This document shows positions 28,864-37,800 of a stretch of DNA of 64,000 nucleotides, one piece after another. Below the pieces are notes generated by a model. It ran no database searches, had not been told where the DNA came from, and saw only the letters and a list, made by a program, of their open reading frames with translations. The translations under genes and the position numbers were made by a program. Within the stretch, counting starts at the first letter, position 1, and each line of letters begins with the position of its first letter. The stretch covers positions 434,001 to 498,000 of the forward strand of contig NZ_ATVD01000001.1 of assembly GCF_000420545.1 (NCBI RefSeq), given 5' to 3'. Origin of the DNA: Arenimonas oryziterrae DSM 21050 = YC6267 (GTDB taxonomy: Bacteria; Pseudomonadota; Gammaproteobacteria; Xanthomonadales; Xanthomonadaceae).

Positions 28864-29730
28864 ATGACCCAGCCCGCCCACGTTTTTGACGCCACCCTGC
28901 CCCGTTTCGAGGACGAGGTCCTCAAACGCTCGCTGCAGGTGCCGGTGCTGATCGATTTCTGGGCAACCTGGTGCGGCCCGTGCAAGACGCTGGGCCCGAT
29001 CCTGGAAAAGCTCGCGGCCGAATTCAACGGCGGCTTCATCCTGGCCAAGGTCGATGTCGACGCCGAGCAGCAGCTGGCCGGCTATTTCCAGATCAAGTCG
29101 ATTCCGACGGTGATGCTGGTCAAGGGCGGCGAAATCGTCGACGGCTTCCCCGGCGCCCTGCCCGAGGGCCAGCTGCGCGAGTTCCTCAAGCATCACGGCG
29201 TGGAAGCCAAACCCGCCGACGAGGCAGCGCCTGCAGAAGACGTCGCTGCGCCGCCCGTCGATCCGCACGCGGAAGTCGTGCGCCTGCGCGCGGCGATCGC
29301 GGCCGAACCGGACAAGGACGAACTCAAGCTCGATCTCGTGCTCACGCTGTTGCAGACCGGCGGTGTCGCCGAAGCAGAAAAGCTGCTTGATGCCCTGCCC
29401 GCGAATCTCGCCACCGACGAACGTGCGGTGAAGGCGCGTGCGCGCCTGGGCTTCGCCGCCCTGCTCAAGGACGCGCCGCCGCGCGAGCCCCTGCTCGCCG
29501 CGATCGCCGCCGACCCCGATGACCTGCGCGCGCGCCATCTGCTGGGCGTGCGGCAGATCGTCGAAGGCGATTCCGAAGCCGGACTGCAGCAGTTCCTGGA
29601 AATGCTGCGGCGCAACCGCGCCTATGAAGACGGCCTGGCGAAGAAGGCGCTGATCGATGCCTTCCGCGTCGTCGAGGACGAGGATCTGGTCGGCGCCTAC
29701 CGCCGGAAGATGGCGTCGGTGTTGTTCTGA
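28864..29730 (+). CDS. CnoX/YbbN-like thioredoxin-TPR protein
   Basis: The 288-residue protein has an N-terminal thioredoxin domain (about 8-112), with an intact redox site WCGPCK near residue 36 and the cis-proline IPTVML. An Ala/Pro-rich linker and a C-terminal helical TPR-like domain with AEKLLDALPANL and ARHLLGVRQIVEGDSEAGLQQ follow. This layout is that of YbbN/CnoX, a holdase that protects proteins from bleach damage and hands them to GroEL. E. coli CnoX lacks the first active-site cysteine; this one has both, so it may also reduce disulfides. Confidence 0.88.
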   Translation: MTQPAHVFDATLPRFEDEVLKRSLQVPVLIDFWATWCGPCKTLGPILEKLAAEFNGGFILAKVDVDAEQQLAGYFQIKSIPTVMLVKGGEIVDGFPGALPEGQLREFLKHHGVEAKPADEAAPAEDVAAPPVDPHAEVVRLRAAIAAEPDKDELKLDLVLTLLQTGGVAEAEKLLDALPANLATDERAVKARARLGFAALLKDAPPREPLLAAIAADPDDLRARHLLGVRQIVEGDSEAGLQQFLEMLRRNRAYEDGLAKKALIDAFRVVEDEDLVGAYRRKMASVLF

Positions 29731-29735
29731 CGCCC

Positions 29736-30206
29736 ATGTCGGCCCGCCGCCTGCGTCGCCTGTTCAATATCTATCCGCCGTTCCTGTTCTCGGGCATCCG
29801 GGTGCCGACGGTGTCGGACGACTACCGGCAGGTGCGCGTCGAGCTGCGCCAGCACTGGTACAACAAGAATTACGTCGGCACGCATTTCGGCGGCTCGCTG
29901 TTCGCGATGACCGATCCGTTCTGGATGATCATGGTCATGCGCAACCTCGGGCCGGGCTATCTGGTCTGGGACAAGGCGGCCGAGATCGAATTCGTCAAAC
30001 CGGGCCGCGGCACCGTCTGGGCGGAATTCCGTCTCGAGGACGCGGTGATGGAGGAAATCCGGGCGGCCACCGAGGGCGGCGATAAGCTGCTGCGCTGGTT
30101 CGACACCGAGGTCCGCGATGCCGGCGGCGACGTCGTGGCGCGTGTCCGCAAGCAGGTCTACGTGCGCCGCAAACGACCCGATTCCGCCCCCGGTCCGGCG
30201 ACCTAA
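29736..30206 (+). CDS. DUF4442 hotdog-fold thioesterase-like protein
   Basis: The 156-residue protein begins five bases after the thioredoxin-like gene. It has the DUF4442 pattern: FNIYPPFLFSGIRV, VELRQHWYNKNYVGTHFGG and FAMTDPFWMIMVMRNLG, then VWDKAAEIEFVKPGRGTVWA. The family has a hotdog fold related to acyl-CoA thioesterases. A thioesterase activity is inferred; the substrate is unknown. Confidence 0.85.
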   Translation: MSARRLRRLFNIYPPFLFSGIRVPTVSDDYRQVRVELRQHWYNKNYVGTHFGGSLFAMTDPFWMIMVMRNLGPGYLVWDKAAEIEFVKPGRGTVWAEFRLEDAVMEEIRAATEGGDKLLRWFDTEVRDAGGDVVARVRKQVYVRRKRPDSAPGPAT

Positions 30207-30219
30207 CCCGGTTCGGCAG

Positions 30220-30245
30220 GAAACTGTGACGTGGCTCGCAGTTTC
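30220..30245. repeat. Inverted repeat upstream of the kinase gene
   Basis: GAAACTG (30220-30226) and CAGTTTC (30239-30245) form 7-bp inverted arms around 12 bp, about 70 bp before the kinase start and just after the DUF4442 stop. It could be an operator or a weak hairpin. There is no T-tract. Confidence 0.35.
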
Positions 30246-30314
30246 ACATGAGTGTTCCCGGCCGATGCCAGCTGGCTTATGCTCCCCAATCCAGCCCTTG
30301 CCCTTGCGGTAGCC

Positions 30315-32660
30315 ATGCCTTCCGAAGAGCTCTCACCCGAAGAACTGTCGGCCCTACTGACCAGCTACATGCCCGAGATCCCCGGTTACCGGGTCATGCG
30401 GCGCATCGGCAAGGGCGGCATGTCCTACGTCTATCTCGGCGTGCAGGAGTCTCTGGACCGGCAGGTCGCGGTGAAGGTCATGTCGCCCGAGGCGCTGACC
30501 GACGAGAAGAGCAAGCAGCGCTTCGAGCAGGAAGCCCGCACGATCGCCAAACTCGAGCACCCCTGCATCGTCGGCATCCACGAGGTCGGACGCACGCCGC
30601 AGGGTCTGCTGTATTACGTGCTGCCCTACCTGGCCAAGGGCCATCTGGGCCAGCGCGATTTCACCGCCGACGAAGGCCGCGTCACCGAAGTGCTGCGCTC
30701 GCTGCTGTCCGCGCTCGAATACGCGCATGCGCGCGGCATCGTGCATCGGGACGTCAAGGCCGAGAACGTGCTGTTCGACAATGCCGACCGACCCTTGCTC
30801 ACCGACTTCGGCATCGCGCTGTCCAAACGCGACAACACCCGCATCACGTCGGCCGGCCTCGCGGTCGGCAGCGGCGGCTACATGGCGCCGGAACAGGCAC
30901 GCGGCGAAGCGGTCGACGGTCGCGCCGACCTGTACAGCGTCGGCGTGCTCGCCTACGAATTGCTGACTGGCCGACTGCCCTATCTGTCGAGCGATCCGCT
31001 CGCACTGGCGCTGATGCATGCGCAGGATCCGATTCCGCGCCTGCCCGTCGAGAAAAAACACTGGCAGCCGTTCATCGACCGCGCGATGGCGAAAGCGCCC
31101 GACAACCGCTATCGCAACGCGCAGCAGATGCTCAGCGCGCTCAACCAGATCGCCACGCGCGAACGCAGTGCAGCCGGCGAAAGCCCGCGCGCCGCACCGA
31201 TGGGCGGCGAACCCGGCACAGCGCTGAGCGCGCGTCCGTGGTTCAAGCCCGTGCTGTTCGGTGTGCTCGGCATCGCCCTGATCGCGATCGTCGCGATCGC
31301 GATGCGCCAGCGCCCGGAGGCGCCTCCGAAAGCGCCGGATTTCTACACCGGCGAAGAACCGGCCGCCCCCGCGACGCCCGCGCCGGTGACCGCGCAGACA
31401 CCGCCGGCGATGCCGACGACCACGCCCACCACACCCCCCGCGACCACGCCGCCAAAAACGCCCGGCACGACGACGCCCGCGCCCGAGGTACTGCCGTCGC
31501 CGTTCGCGCAGGTCAAGACCAATGTCACGGTCACGCCGCTCGACTACGACCCGGCTGTGCCCGGCGCACGCGAATTGTCGGCCGCGCGCCGGCAGATCAA
31601 GGCCAATCGCCTGAGCACGCCCGTTGGCGACAACGCCGCCGAATCCCTGCTGGTCGTGCGCCGACTTGCGCCGCGCCATCCCGACCTGCCCAAGCTCTCC
31701 GATGAAGTCATCAGCGGTTTCGGCAAGACCGTGCTCGATGCGATCAAGGCCGGTCGCGACGACACCGCGAAGAACACCTACCAGCGCGCGCAGAAATTCG
31801 CGCGCGACACCGGCCGCCTGCAGGGCGCCGCGTGGACGAACCTGCAGACCTTGTTCCCGCCCGCCTTGATCGCGCGCCTGGAAAAAGACACCAAGAGCTT
31901 CAACTACGCCGGCATCGGCAAGACCAAGGCGCTCGCCGCGATCCTGGAAGTACCGCAGGAATCGCTGGAGCCGGCCTGGAGCCGCGCCAACACCAATGTC
32001 CTGCCCAAGCCCGGCGACCTGATCGCCAAGGGCAACGGCCCGACCCTGGTGCTCGCGACCTTGCCGACCGAATCACGCACGGGACTGGCGGTCATGCGCG
32101 AGGAAGTCACGCGCGGCGACTACGCGCAGTTCGCCAACGCCACGCGCCGCGCGCCCAGCCGTTGCAGCAATGCGCGCAACGCCCTCGCGACCATCTTCGG
32201 CGGCAAGCGCAGCTGGAACAGCCCCGGCTTCGCGCAGACCGACGCGCATCCGGTCGTCTGCGTGAGCCATGCCGACGCGCGCGCGTACGCCGAGTGGCTG
32301 AGCCGGCGCACCGGCGAACGTTATCGCCTGCCGACGCAGGCCGAATGGCGCAGCTTCAACGACTACCGCGGCGGCGATGCCTGCCGCAGCGGCCAGGTCG
32401 CCTGCGGCGCCAAGGGCACGGCCTCGGGCAGTTCGTTCGTGGCCAGCCCGATCGGTATCCAGGACCTGCACGGCAATGTCAGCGAATGGCTGGGCGATGC
32501 TGCGGCGGGCAACCGCTTCTTCGCCGGCGGATTGAGCTGGCGCGACCCGCCGACAACGGCCGCGAGCCGCGTCAGCGCCGAAGCCGGCGACAAGGGCTAC
32601 GACGAGGTCGGCTTCCGACTGGTGCGCGAACTGGGTCCGCAAGATCTCGACAAGCCCTGA
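30315..32660 (+). CDS. Membrane Ser/Thr protein kinase with C-terminal FGE-sulfatase-like domain
   Basis: The 781-residue protein has an intact Hanks-type kinase domain: GKGGMSYVYLG at 32-42, catalytic K54, HRDVKAEN at 144-151, DFG at 164-166 and APEQ near 191. A membrane helix (about 312-330) and a long Pro/Thr-rich linker (about 333-400) follow. The C-terminal domain (about 600-775) has the formylglycine-generating-enzyme fold signatures VMREEVTRGDYAQFA, HPVVCVSHADARAYAEWLS, YRLPTQAEWR, DLHGNVSEW and VGFRLVR. That fold usually binds ligands in such fusions. Upstream starts (GTG 30252, ATG 30279) are possible. Confidence 0.88.
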   Translation: MPSEELSPEELSALLTSYMPEIPGYRVMRRIGKGGMSYVYLGVQESLDRQVAVKVMSPEALTDEKSKQRFEQEARTIAKLEHPCIVGIHEVGRTPQGLLYYVLPYLAKGHLGQRDFTADEGRVTEVLRSLLSALEYAHARGIVHRDVKAENVLFDNADRPLLTDFGIALSKRDNTRITSAGLAVGSGGYMAPEQARGEAVDGRADLYSVGVLAYELLTGRLPYLSSDPLALALMHAQDPIPRLPVEKKHWQPFIDRAMAKAPDNRYRNAQQMLSALNQIATRERSAAGESPRAAPMGGEPGTALSARPWFKPVLFGVLGIALIAIVAIAMRQRPEAPPKAPDFYTGEEPAAPATPAPVTAQTPPAMPTTTPTTPPATTPPKTPGTTTPAPEVLPSPFAQVKTNVTVTPLDYDPAVPGARELSAARRQIKANRLSTPVGDNAAESLLVVRRLAPRHPDLPKLSDEVISGFGKTVLDAIKAGRDDTAKNTYQRAQKFARDTGRLQGAAWTNLQTLFPPALIARLEKDTKSFNYAGIGKTKALAAILEVPQESLEPAWSRANTNVLPKPGDLIAKGNGPTLVLATLPTESRTGLAVMREEVTRGDYAQFANATRRAPSRCSNARNALATIFGGKRSWNSPGFAQTDAHPVVCVSHADARAYAEWLSRRTGERYRLPTQAEWRSFNDYRGGDACRSGQVACGAKGTASGSSFVASPIGIQDLHGNVSEWLGDAAAGNRFFAGGLSWRDPPTTAASRVSAEAGDKGYDEVGFRLVRELGPQDLDKP

Positions 32661-32690
32661 TCGGCACGACGCGCACGCTACACTAGGCGC

Positions 32691-33338
32691 ATGCGCAAAC
32701 TGCAATCGTTGTTCCTCACCGGCCTGCTGACCCTGCTGCCGATCTGGCTGGTCTGGATCGTCTTCAAGTTTGTCTTCGTGCTGCTGTCCGACATCAGCCG
32801 TCCGGTCATCGGCCCGATGACCGCACAGATCGCCGCGAGCGATCCGCGCTTGCTCGGCTGGCTGGACGACAATTGGGTGCAGACCGCAATCGGCCTGGTC
32901 GTCACCCTCGCCTTCATCATCACGGTCGGCGCGCTCGCGCGCCGCGTCGCCGGACAGACGATGCTGGCCTGGGTCGAAAAATTCATCGCGCGCATTCCGC
33001 TGGCCAAGACCATTTACGGCAGCGCACGGCAATTGCTCGACCTGCTGCAGACCAAGCCCGACGGCACCCAGCGCGTGGTGCTGATCGACTTTCCGCACAA
33101 CGAGATGAAATCGGTCGGCTTCGTCACCCGCATCCTGCACGACGAACATACCGGCGAAGAACTCGCCGCGGTGTACGTACCGACCACGCCCAATCCGACC
33201 TCCGGCTATCTGGAGGTCGTGCCGGTGGGCAAGCTCACGCCGACCGACTGGACCGTCGACCAGGCGATGACCTTTATCATCTCCGGCGGCGCGGTTAGTC
33301 CCGATCGCATCCCGTTCCAGCGGCCGGCTGCGAAATAA
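32691..33338 (+). CDS. DUF502 membrane protein
   Basis: The 215-residue protein has two membrane helices (about 7-32 and 65-85). The DUF502 core follows: IPLAKTIYGSARQLLDLL, VVLIDFPHNEMKSVGFVT and YVPTTPNPTSGYLEVVP. Family members are conserved in bacteria and plants, with no firm function. The gene lies 30 bases downstream of the kinase and may be its co-transcribed neighbour. Confidence 0.9.
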   Translation: MRKLQSLFLTGLLTLLPIWLVWIVFKFVFVLLSDISRPVIGPMTAQIAASDPRLLGWLDDNWVQTAIGLVVTLAFIITVGALARRVAGQTMLAWVEKFIARIPLAKTIYGSARQLLDLLQTKPDGTQRVVLIDFPHNEMKSVGFVTRILHDEHTGEELAAVYVPTTPNPTSGYLEVVPVGKLTPTDWTVDQAMTFIISGGAVSPDRIPFQRPAAK

Positions 33339-33369
33339 TCCCCGCCTCCCGCCCGGAGATCACTTGCCC

Positions 33370-34134
33370 ATGATCGAATTCACCCGCGCGCAAAAACTCT
33401 TCGTCGTCCTCGCGGCCTTTTTCGTCGCCAACGCCGTGCTCGCCGAGTTCATCGGCGTCAAGATTTTCGCGCTCGAGGAAACGCTGGGCCTGCAGCCGTT
33501 CGAATGGAACCTGTTCGGACAGAGCGGCTCGCTGAATTTCACCGCGGGCACCCTGCTGTGGCCGATCGTGTTCATCATGACCGACACGGTCAACGAGTAT
33601 TACGGACGACGCGGTGTTCGTTTCATCAGCTGGCTCGCGGTGGGCCTGATCCTCTATGGCTTCGCGTTTGCGTTCGCCGCGATCCATCTCGCGCCCGCGA
33701 CCTGGTGGATCGGCGTCGCCGCCGAGCAGGGCGTGCCGGACTACCAGGCCGCCTTCGCGGCGGTGTTCGGCCAGGGCCTGTGGACGATCTGGGGCTCGGT
33801 GATCGCTTTCCTGCTCGGTCAGCTCATCGATGTCAGCGTGTTCCACCGCATCCGCCGTGCCACCGGCGAACGCGCGGTCTGGCTGCGCGCGACCGGGTCG
33901 ACGGCGATTTCGCAGCTCATCGACAGCTTCGTCGTGCTCTACATCGCCTTCGTCATCGGCCCGCAGCACTGGTCGATGGGCCTGTTCCTCGCCGTCGGCA
34001 CCTTGAACTACGCCTACAAGATGTTGGCGGCGCTTGCCCTGATACCGCTGCTGTACGCCATGCGCTCGCTGATCCATCGTTACCTGGGCCATGACCAGGC
34101 CCGGGACATGATGGCGGCCGCAGCACAGGAGTAA
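33370..34134 (+). CDS. yhhQ: Queuosine precursor transporter YhhQ (VUT family)
   Basis: YhhQ imports 7-cyano-7-deazaguanine or 7-aminomethyl-7-deazaguanine for queuosine tRNA modification. The 254-residue protein has about six helices and the family signatures TAGTLLWPIVFIMTDTVNEYYG, LIDVSVFHRIRRATG and GSTAISQLIDSFVV. A TTG two codons upstream (33364) has better spacing from GGAG and is an alternative start. Confidence 0.92.
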   Translation: MIEFTRAQKLFVVLAAFFVANAVLAEFIGVKIFALEETLGLQPFEWNLFGQSGSLNFTAGTLLWPIVFIMTDTVNEYYGRRGVRFISWLAVGLILYGFAFAFAAIHLAPATWWIGVAAEQGVPDYQAAFAAVFGQGLWTIWGSVIAFLLGQLIDVSVFHRIRRATGERAVWLRATGSTAISQLIDSFVVLYIAFVIGPQHWSMGLFLAVGTLNYAYKMLAALALIPLLYAMRSLIHRYLGHDQARDMMAAAAQE

Positions 34135-34243
34135 GCTCGGCCCGTACCCGGGCGCACCGCTGACCAATGGCACGTGCATGTCGCCCACCGAGCCGGCCCA
34201 ATGCCGGGTCGGGTGCCCACCACCCCAAGCCGGAATCCGTTCT

Positions 34244-34933
34244 ATGGCGGGAGCATTGCGCAGACAGATCAGCAACAGCTCGGGCCTGATGCTCTTTGCA
34301 TCGGTGCAATTCGTCGTGCTGACCTTGCTGGCCATGTGGGTGTATCCGGGCGGCGCGAAATTCGACCTCGCCAGCGACCACTACCTTTTCTTCGGCAACT
34401 TCTTCAGCGACCTCGGCGCGACCCACACCTACGCCGGCCACCGCAACTTCTGGTCGATGGCGTTGTTCGTCGTCGCCGCCACCGTCAACGGCCTGGCCCT
34501 GATGCGCTTCGGCAACGCCTGGCGCGCCGTCTACGCGCGCCGGCGGCATGCGCGCGGCGCCGGCCAGCTGTCCCAGGCCAGTCTCGTGGTCAGCGGCGTG
34601 TGCTTCATCGGCATCGCGGCCACACCCTGGGATCACCTGCTGTCGGCGCACATGAACTTCGTACATGCCGCGTTTTCGCTGCTGCTGGTCTACGTGGTGT
34701 CGCTGATCGTGTTGCAGGCACAGAACCGCTGGCCGCGCCGCTACATCGCGCTCAATGTGCTCTATCTGATGGTGCTGGCCGGCTACGTGCTGATGCTGTT
34801 CATGGGCCCGACGCTGGAAACCGCTGCCGGCCTGGGCGCACAGGTCGTCGCGCAGAAAATCATCGTGTATTCGTCGGTGTTCAACATCGGCGTGCAGGCC
34901 CTCGGCGTGCGCGGCCACCTCACCGGACTTTGA
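34244..34933 (+). CDS. Multi-pass membrane protein (DUF998-like)
   Basis: The 229-residue protein has about six membrane segments and the stretch FFGNFFSDLGATHTYAG near residue 47, which recalls the 'SDLG' motif of DUF998. The family call is tentative. I chose ATG 34244; the 22 residues upstream in the same frame look non-coding. It ends 46 bases before the M16 peptidase gene. Function is unknown. Confidence 0.65.
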   Translation: MAGALRRQISNSSGLMLFASVQFVVLTLLAMWVYPGGAKFDLASDHYLFFGNFFSDLGATHTYAGHRNFWSMALFVVAATVNGLALMRFGNAWRAVYARRRHARGAGQLSQASLVVSGVCFIGIAATPWDHLLSAHMNFVHAAFSLLLVYVVSLIVLQAQNRWPRRYIALNVLYLMVLAGYVLMLFMGPTLETAAGLGAQVVAQKIIVYSSVFNIGVQALGVRGHLTGL

Positions 34934-34979
34934 CGTGTTTCCCTTCCCCCCGTTTCAGAACCCACGGAGTTCCGCATCC

Positions 34980-36332
34980 ATGCGTCCGATGATTCTTCCC
35001 CTGGTGCTGGCCGCCGCGTTCGCGGCGCCGGCACTGGCACAGCCTGTTCCGGCCGCCGCCAAACCGGTCACTGTTCCCGGCGTCGACCAGGTGGTCGTCA
35101 AAACCCTCGCCAACGGCCTGAAGATCGTGGTCTGGCCCGACCACGACATTCCCAATGTCGCGCTGTACAACTGGTACCGCGTCGGCAGCCGCAACGAGCA
35201 CGCGGGCATCACCGGCATCTCGCATTTCTTCGAACACATGATGTTCAACGGCACGAGCACGCGCAAACCCGGCGAATTCGACCGCGTCATGGAAGCCAAC
35301 GGCGGCGCCAACAACGCCTACACCAGCAACGACGTCACCGTGTATCAGGACTGGTTCCCGCGCAGCGCGCAGGAAATCATCTTCGATCTCGAAGGCGACC
35401 GCATGGCCAACCTCAGCTTCGACCCGAAGGTCGTCGAGAGCGAGCGCGGCGTGGTCTATTCCGAGCGTCGTTCGTCGGTGGATAACGACAACCTCGGCGC
35501 GCTGATCGAACAGATCGACGCGACCGCATTCGTCGCCCATCCCTACCAGATTCCGACCATCGGCTGGCCGTCCGACATCGAGGGCTGGAAGCTCGGCGAT
35601 CTCAAGGATTACTACCGCACCTACTACGCGCCCAACAATGCAGTCATGTTCGTGGTCGGCGACGTAAATCCCGACGAGATCTTCGCGCTCGCGGAAAAAC
35701 ATATCGGCAAGATCCCCGCGCAGCCCGCACCGGTCGCGGTCACGACCAAGGAACCCGAGCAGCTCGGCGAGCGTCGCGTCGACCTCAAGCGTCCGGCGCA
35801 GACGCCGGTGCTGGTGTTCGCCCATCACGCGCTCAGCGGCGGCGACGCCGATGCCCCGGCCCTGCAGTTGCTGATGTCGATCCTCGCCAGCGGCGATTCC
35901 TCGCGTCTGTACCAGGACCTGGTCGAACATCAGCAGCTCGCCGTCGACATCGGCAGCCAGACCAGCGCTGGCTTTGATCCCGGCCTGGTCTATTTCTACG
36001 CAGTGCTGCCGCCCGGCGGCGATCTGGCCAAGACCGAAGCGGCGCTCGACGCCGCGCTCGCGAACATCGCAAAGAACGGCGTGACCCAGGCCGAACTCGA
36101 CAAGGCGCGTACGCAGAAGCTCGCCGCGTTCTGGCGTTCGATGGCAACCATCTCCGGCAAGGCGCAGGCGATGGGGACGTATGAAGTGTTCTCCGGCGAC
36201 TATCGCAAGTTGTTCGACGCGCCCGCGTCCTACGACCGCGTCACCCCGGCCGACCTCCAGCGGCTCGCCGCCAAGATCTTCCGCCGCGACAACCGCACCG
36301 TGGGAACGGTCGCGCAGTCGCCGGCCCCGTAA
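34980..36332 (+). CDS. M16 family zinc peptidase (active subunit)
   Basis: The 450-residue protein has a signal peptide (ending PALAQ) and the inverted zinc motif HFFEH at 82-86, with the third ligand glutamate downstream in ESERGVVYSERR. The second M16 domain includes SGDSSRLYQDLVE. Periplasmic M16B peptidases degrade peptides as pairs. The partner gene follows after 12 bases and lacks the zinc motif. The start at 34980 has GGAG upstream; an in-frame ATG at 34989 is an alternative. Confidence 0.93.
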   Translation: MRPMILPLVLAAAFAAPALAQPVPAAAKPVTVPGVDQVVVKTLANGLKIVVWPDHDIPNVALYNWYRVGSRNEHAGITGISHFFEHMMFNGTSTRKPGEFDRVMEANGGANNAYTSNDVTVYQDWFPRSAQEIIFDLEGDRMANLSFDPKVVESERGVVYSERRSSVDNDNLGALIEQIDATAFVAHPYQIPTIGWPSDIEGWKLGDLKDYYRTYYAPNNAVMFVVGDVNPDEIFALAEKHIGKIPAQPAPVAVTTKEPEQLGERRVDLKRPAQTPVLVFAHHALSGGDADAPALQLLMSILASGDSSRLYQDLVEHQQLAVDIGSQTSAGFDPGLVYFYAVLPPGGDLAKTEAALDAALANIAKNGVTQAELDKARTQKLAAFWRSMATISGKAQAMGTYEVFSGDYRKLFDAPASYDRVTPADLQRLAAKIFRRDNRTVGTVAQSPAP

Positions 36333-36344
36333 GGACACGACTTC

Positions 36345-37736
36345 ATGACCACTCCCTATCGTTTGTTTCTCGCGACCGTTCTCGCGGCATCGCCGATGCT
36401 CGCGCTCGCCGATGGCGTCGCCCTGCCCGCCTATGAGCAGGTCACGCTCGCCAATGGCGCGCAACTGCTGCTGATGGAAAAACACGACGTGCCGTTGATC
36501 GCGCTCGACGTGCGCCTGCGCGGCGGCGCACTCGCCGATCCTGCGGGCAAGGAAGGCAGTGCCGCCTTGCTCGCGGAGCTGCTGAAAAAAGGCGCGGGCA
36601 AGCGCAATGCCGCGCAGTTCGCCGAGGCGATCGATGCCGCGGGCGGCAAGCTCAACGTTGGCAGCGATCTGGAATCGCTGGATCTCTCGGCCGAGTTCCT
36701 GTCGCGCGATGCGCAGCTGATGATCGACCTGAGCGCCGACGCCCTGCTGCGTCCGGCGATGGATGCCGGCGAATTCGCCAAGGTGCGCGAACGCGCGATC
36801 CAGTCGATCGCCGCCGCCAAGGACAGCGATCCGCGCCAGCTGGTCGGTCCCTACGGCCGCGCCTGGCTGTTCCGCGGCCATCCCTACGGCCGACCGGCCG
36901 ATGGCGACGAGACGAGCCTGGCGACGGTCACGCTCGCCGACCTGCAGGCGTACCGCACGCGGCTCGGTGGCGATCGCCTGATCATCGCCGTCGTCGGCGA
37001 TTTCCAGACCGCCGACATGAAGCAGCGTTTGCAGGCCGCGTTTGGCGGCTGGGGTAAGGCGCAGGGCGAGCTGCCGACCGTGCCGGTGAAGGCCAAGGAA
37101 ACCGGACGGCGCGTGCTGCTGGTCGACAAGCCGGGCGCAACGCAGAGCTATTTCTGGCTGGGCAATGTCGGCGTCGACCGCCGCGATCCGGAGCTGCCCG
37201 CGCAGACGCTGGTGAACACGGTGTTCGGTGGCCGCTTCACGTCGATGATCAATACCGAGCTGCGCATCAAGTCGGGCCTGAGCTATGGCGCGAGTTCCGG
37301 CCTGGCGCGCTTCGACAAACCGGGCACGGCGCAGATCACCTCGTTCACGCGCACCGAAGCGACCGGTCAGGCGATCGATCTCGCGCTCGCCACGCTCGAC
37401 CGCCTGCACAAGGACGGCATCGCCGCGGACATGCGCGAATCGGCCAAGAACTACGTGCTCGGGCAGTTCCCGCCCGATCTCGAAACCGGCCCCGATCTCG
37501 CTGACAAACTGGCCGAGCTGGCGTTCTACGGCCTGGATCGCAGCGATGTCGACGCCTACGGCGAGCGCATCCGCGCCGTGACGCCCGAGCAGTTCGCCAA
37601 GGGCATCACCGTGTATCCGGACACGAAGGATCTGGCGATCGTGATCATCGGCGATGCGTCGAAACTGCGCGAAACCGCAAAGAAATACGGCCCGGTCACC
37701 GAGATGAAGATTTCCGACCCGCACTTCGCGCCCTGA
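36345..37736 (+). CDS. M16 family peptidase, non-catalytic partner
   Basis: The 463-residue protein has a signal peptide (ending ALADG) and two M16 domains, but the HxxEH site is replaced by AALLAELL in GKEGSAALLAELLKKGAGKR. The C-terminal domain keeps the M16 'RxxxxLSYG' pattern (LRIKSGLSYGASSGLA), as in the alpha subunits of M16 pairs. It should form the closed chamber with the active subunit encoded just upstream. An intrinsic terminator follows. Confidence 0.92.
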   Translation: MTTPYRLFLATVLAASPMLALADGVALPAYEQVTLANGAQLLLMEKHDVPLIALDVRLRGGALADPAGKEGSAALLAELLKKGAGKRNAAQFAEAIDAAGGKLNVGSDLESLDLSAEFLSRDAQLMIDLSADALLRPAMDAGEFAKVRERAIQSIAAAKDSDPRQLVGPYGRAWLFRGHPYGRPADGDETSLATVTLADLQAYRTRLGGDRLIIAVVGDFQTADMKQRLQAAFGGWGKAQGELPTVPVKAKETGRRVLLVDKPGATQSYFWLGNVGVDRRDPELPAQTLVNTVFGGRFTSMINTELRIKSGLSYGASSGLARFDKPGTAQITSFTRTEATGQAIDLALATLDRLHKDGIAADMRESAKNYVLGQFPPDLETGPDLADKLAELAFYGLDRSDVDAYGERIRAVTPEQFAKGITVYPDTKDLAIVIIGDASKLRETAKKYGPVTEMKISDPHFAP

Positions 37737-37750
37737 CCCGGGCGCCGACG

Positions 37751-37786
37751 AACGCCGTCTTTCCGCAAGGGAAGGCGGCGTTTTTC
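37751..37786 (+). terminator. Intrinsic terminator after the M16 pair
   Basis: AACGCCGTCTTTCC and GGGAAGGCGGCGTT form a stem with a GCAA tetraloop and two wobble pairs, followed by TTTCTTTG. It lies 14 bases after the stop of the second M16 gene. Confidence 0.85.
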
Positions 37787-37800
37787 TTTGCGGGCGTTAC

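Noticed and set aside
30315-32660. Type VI secretion kinase PpkA
   Set aside because: The domain layout is partly similar, but no tss genes, Fha protein or phosphatase are nearby.
34920-37724. Minus-strand open frame of about 930 codons
   Set aside because: It is antisense to the two M16 genes, whose signal peptides and motifs are intact.
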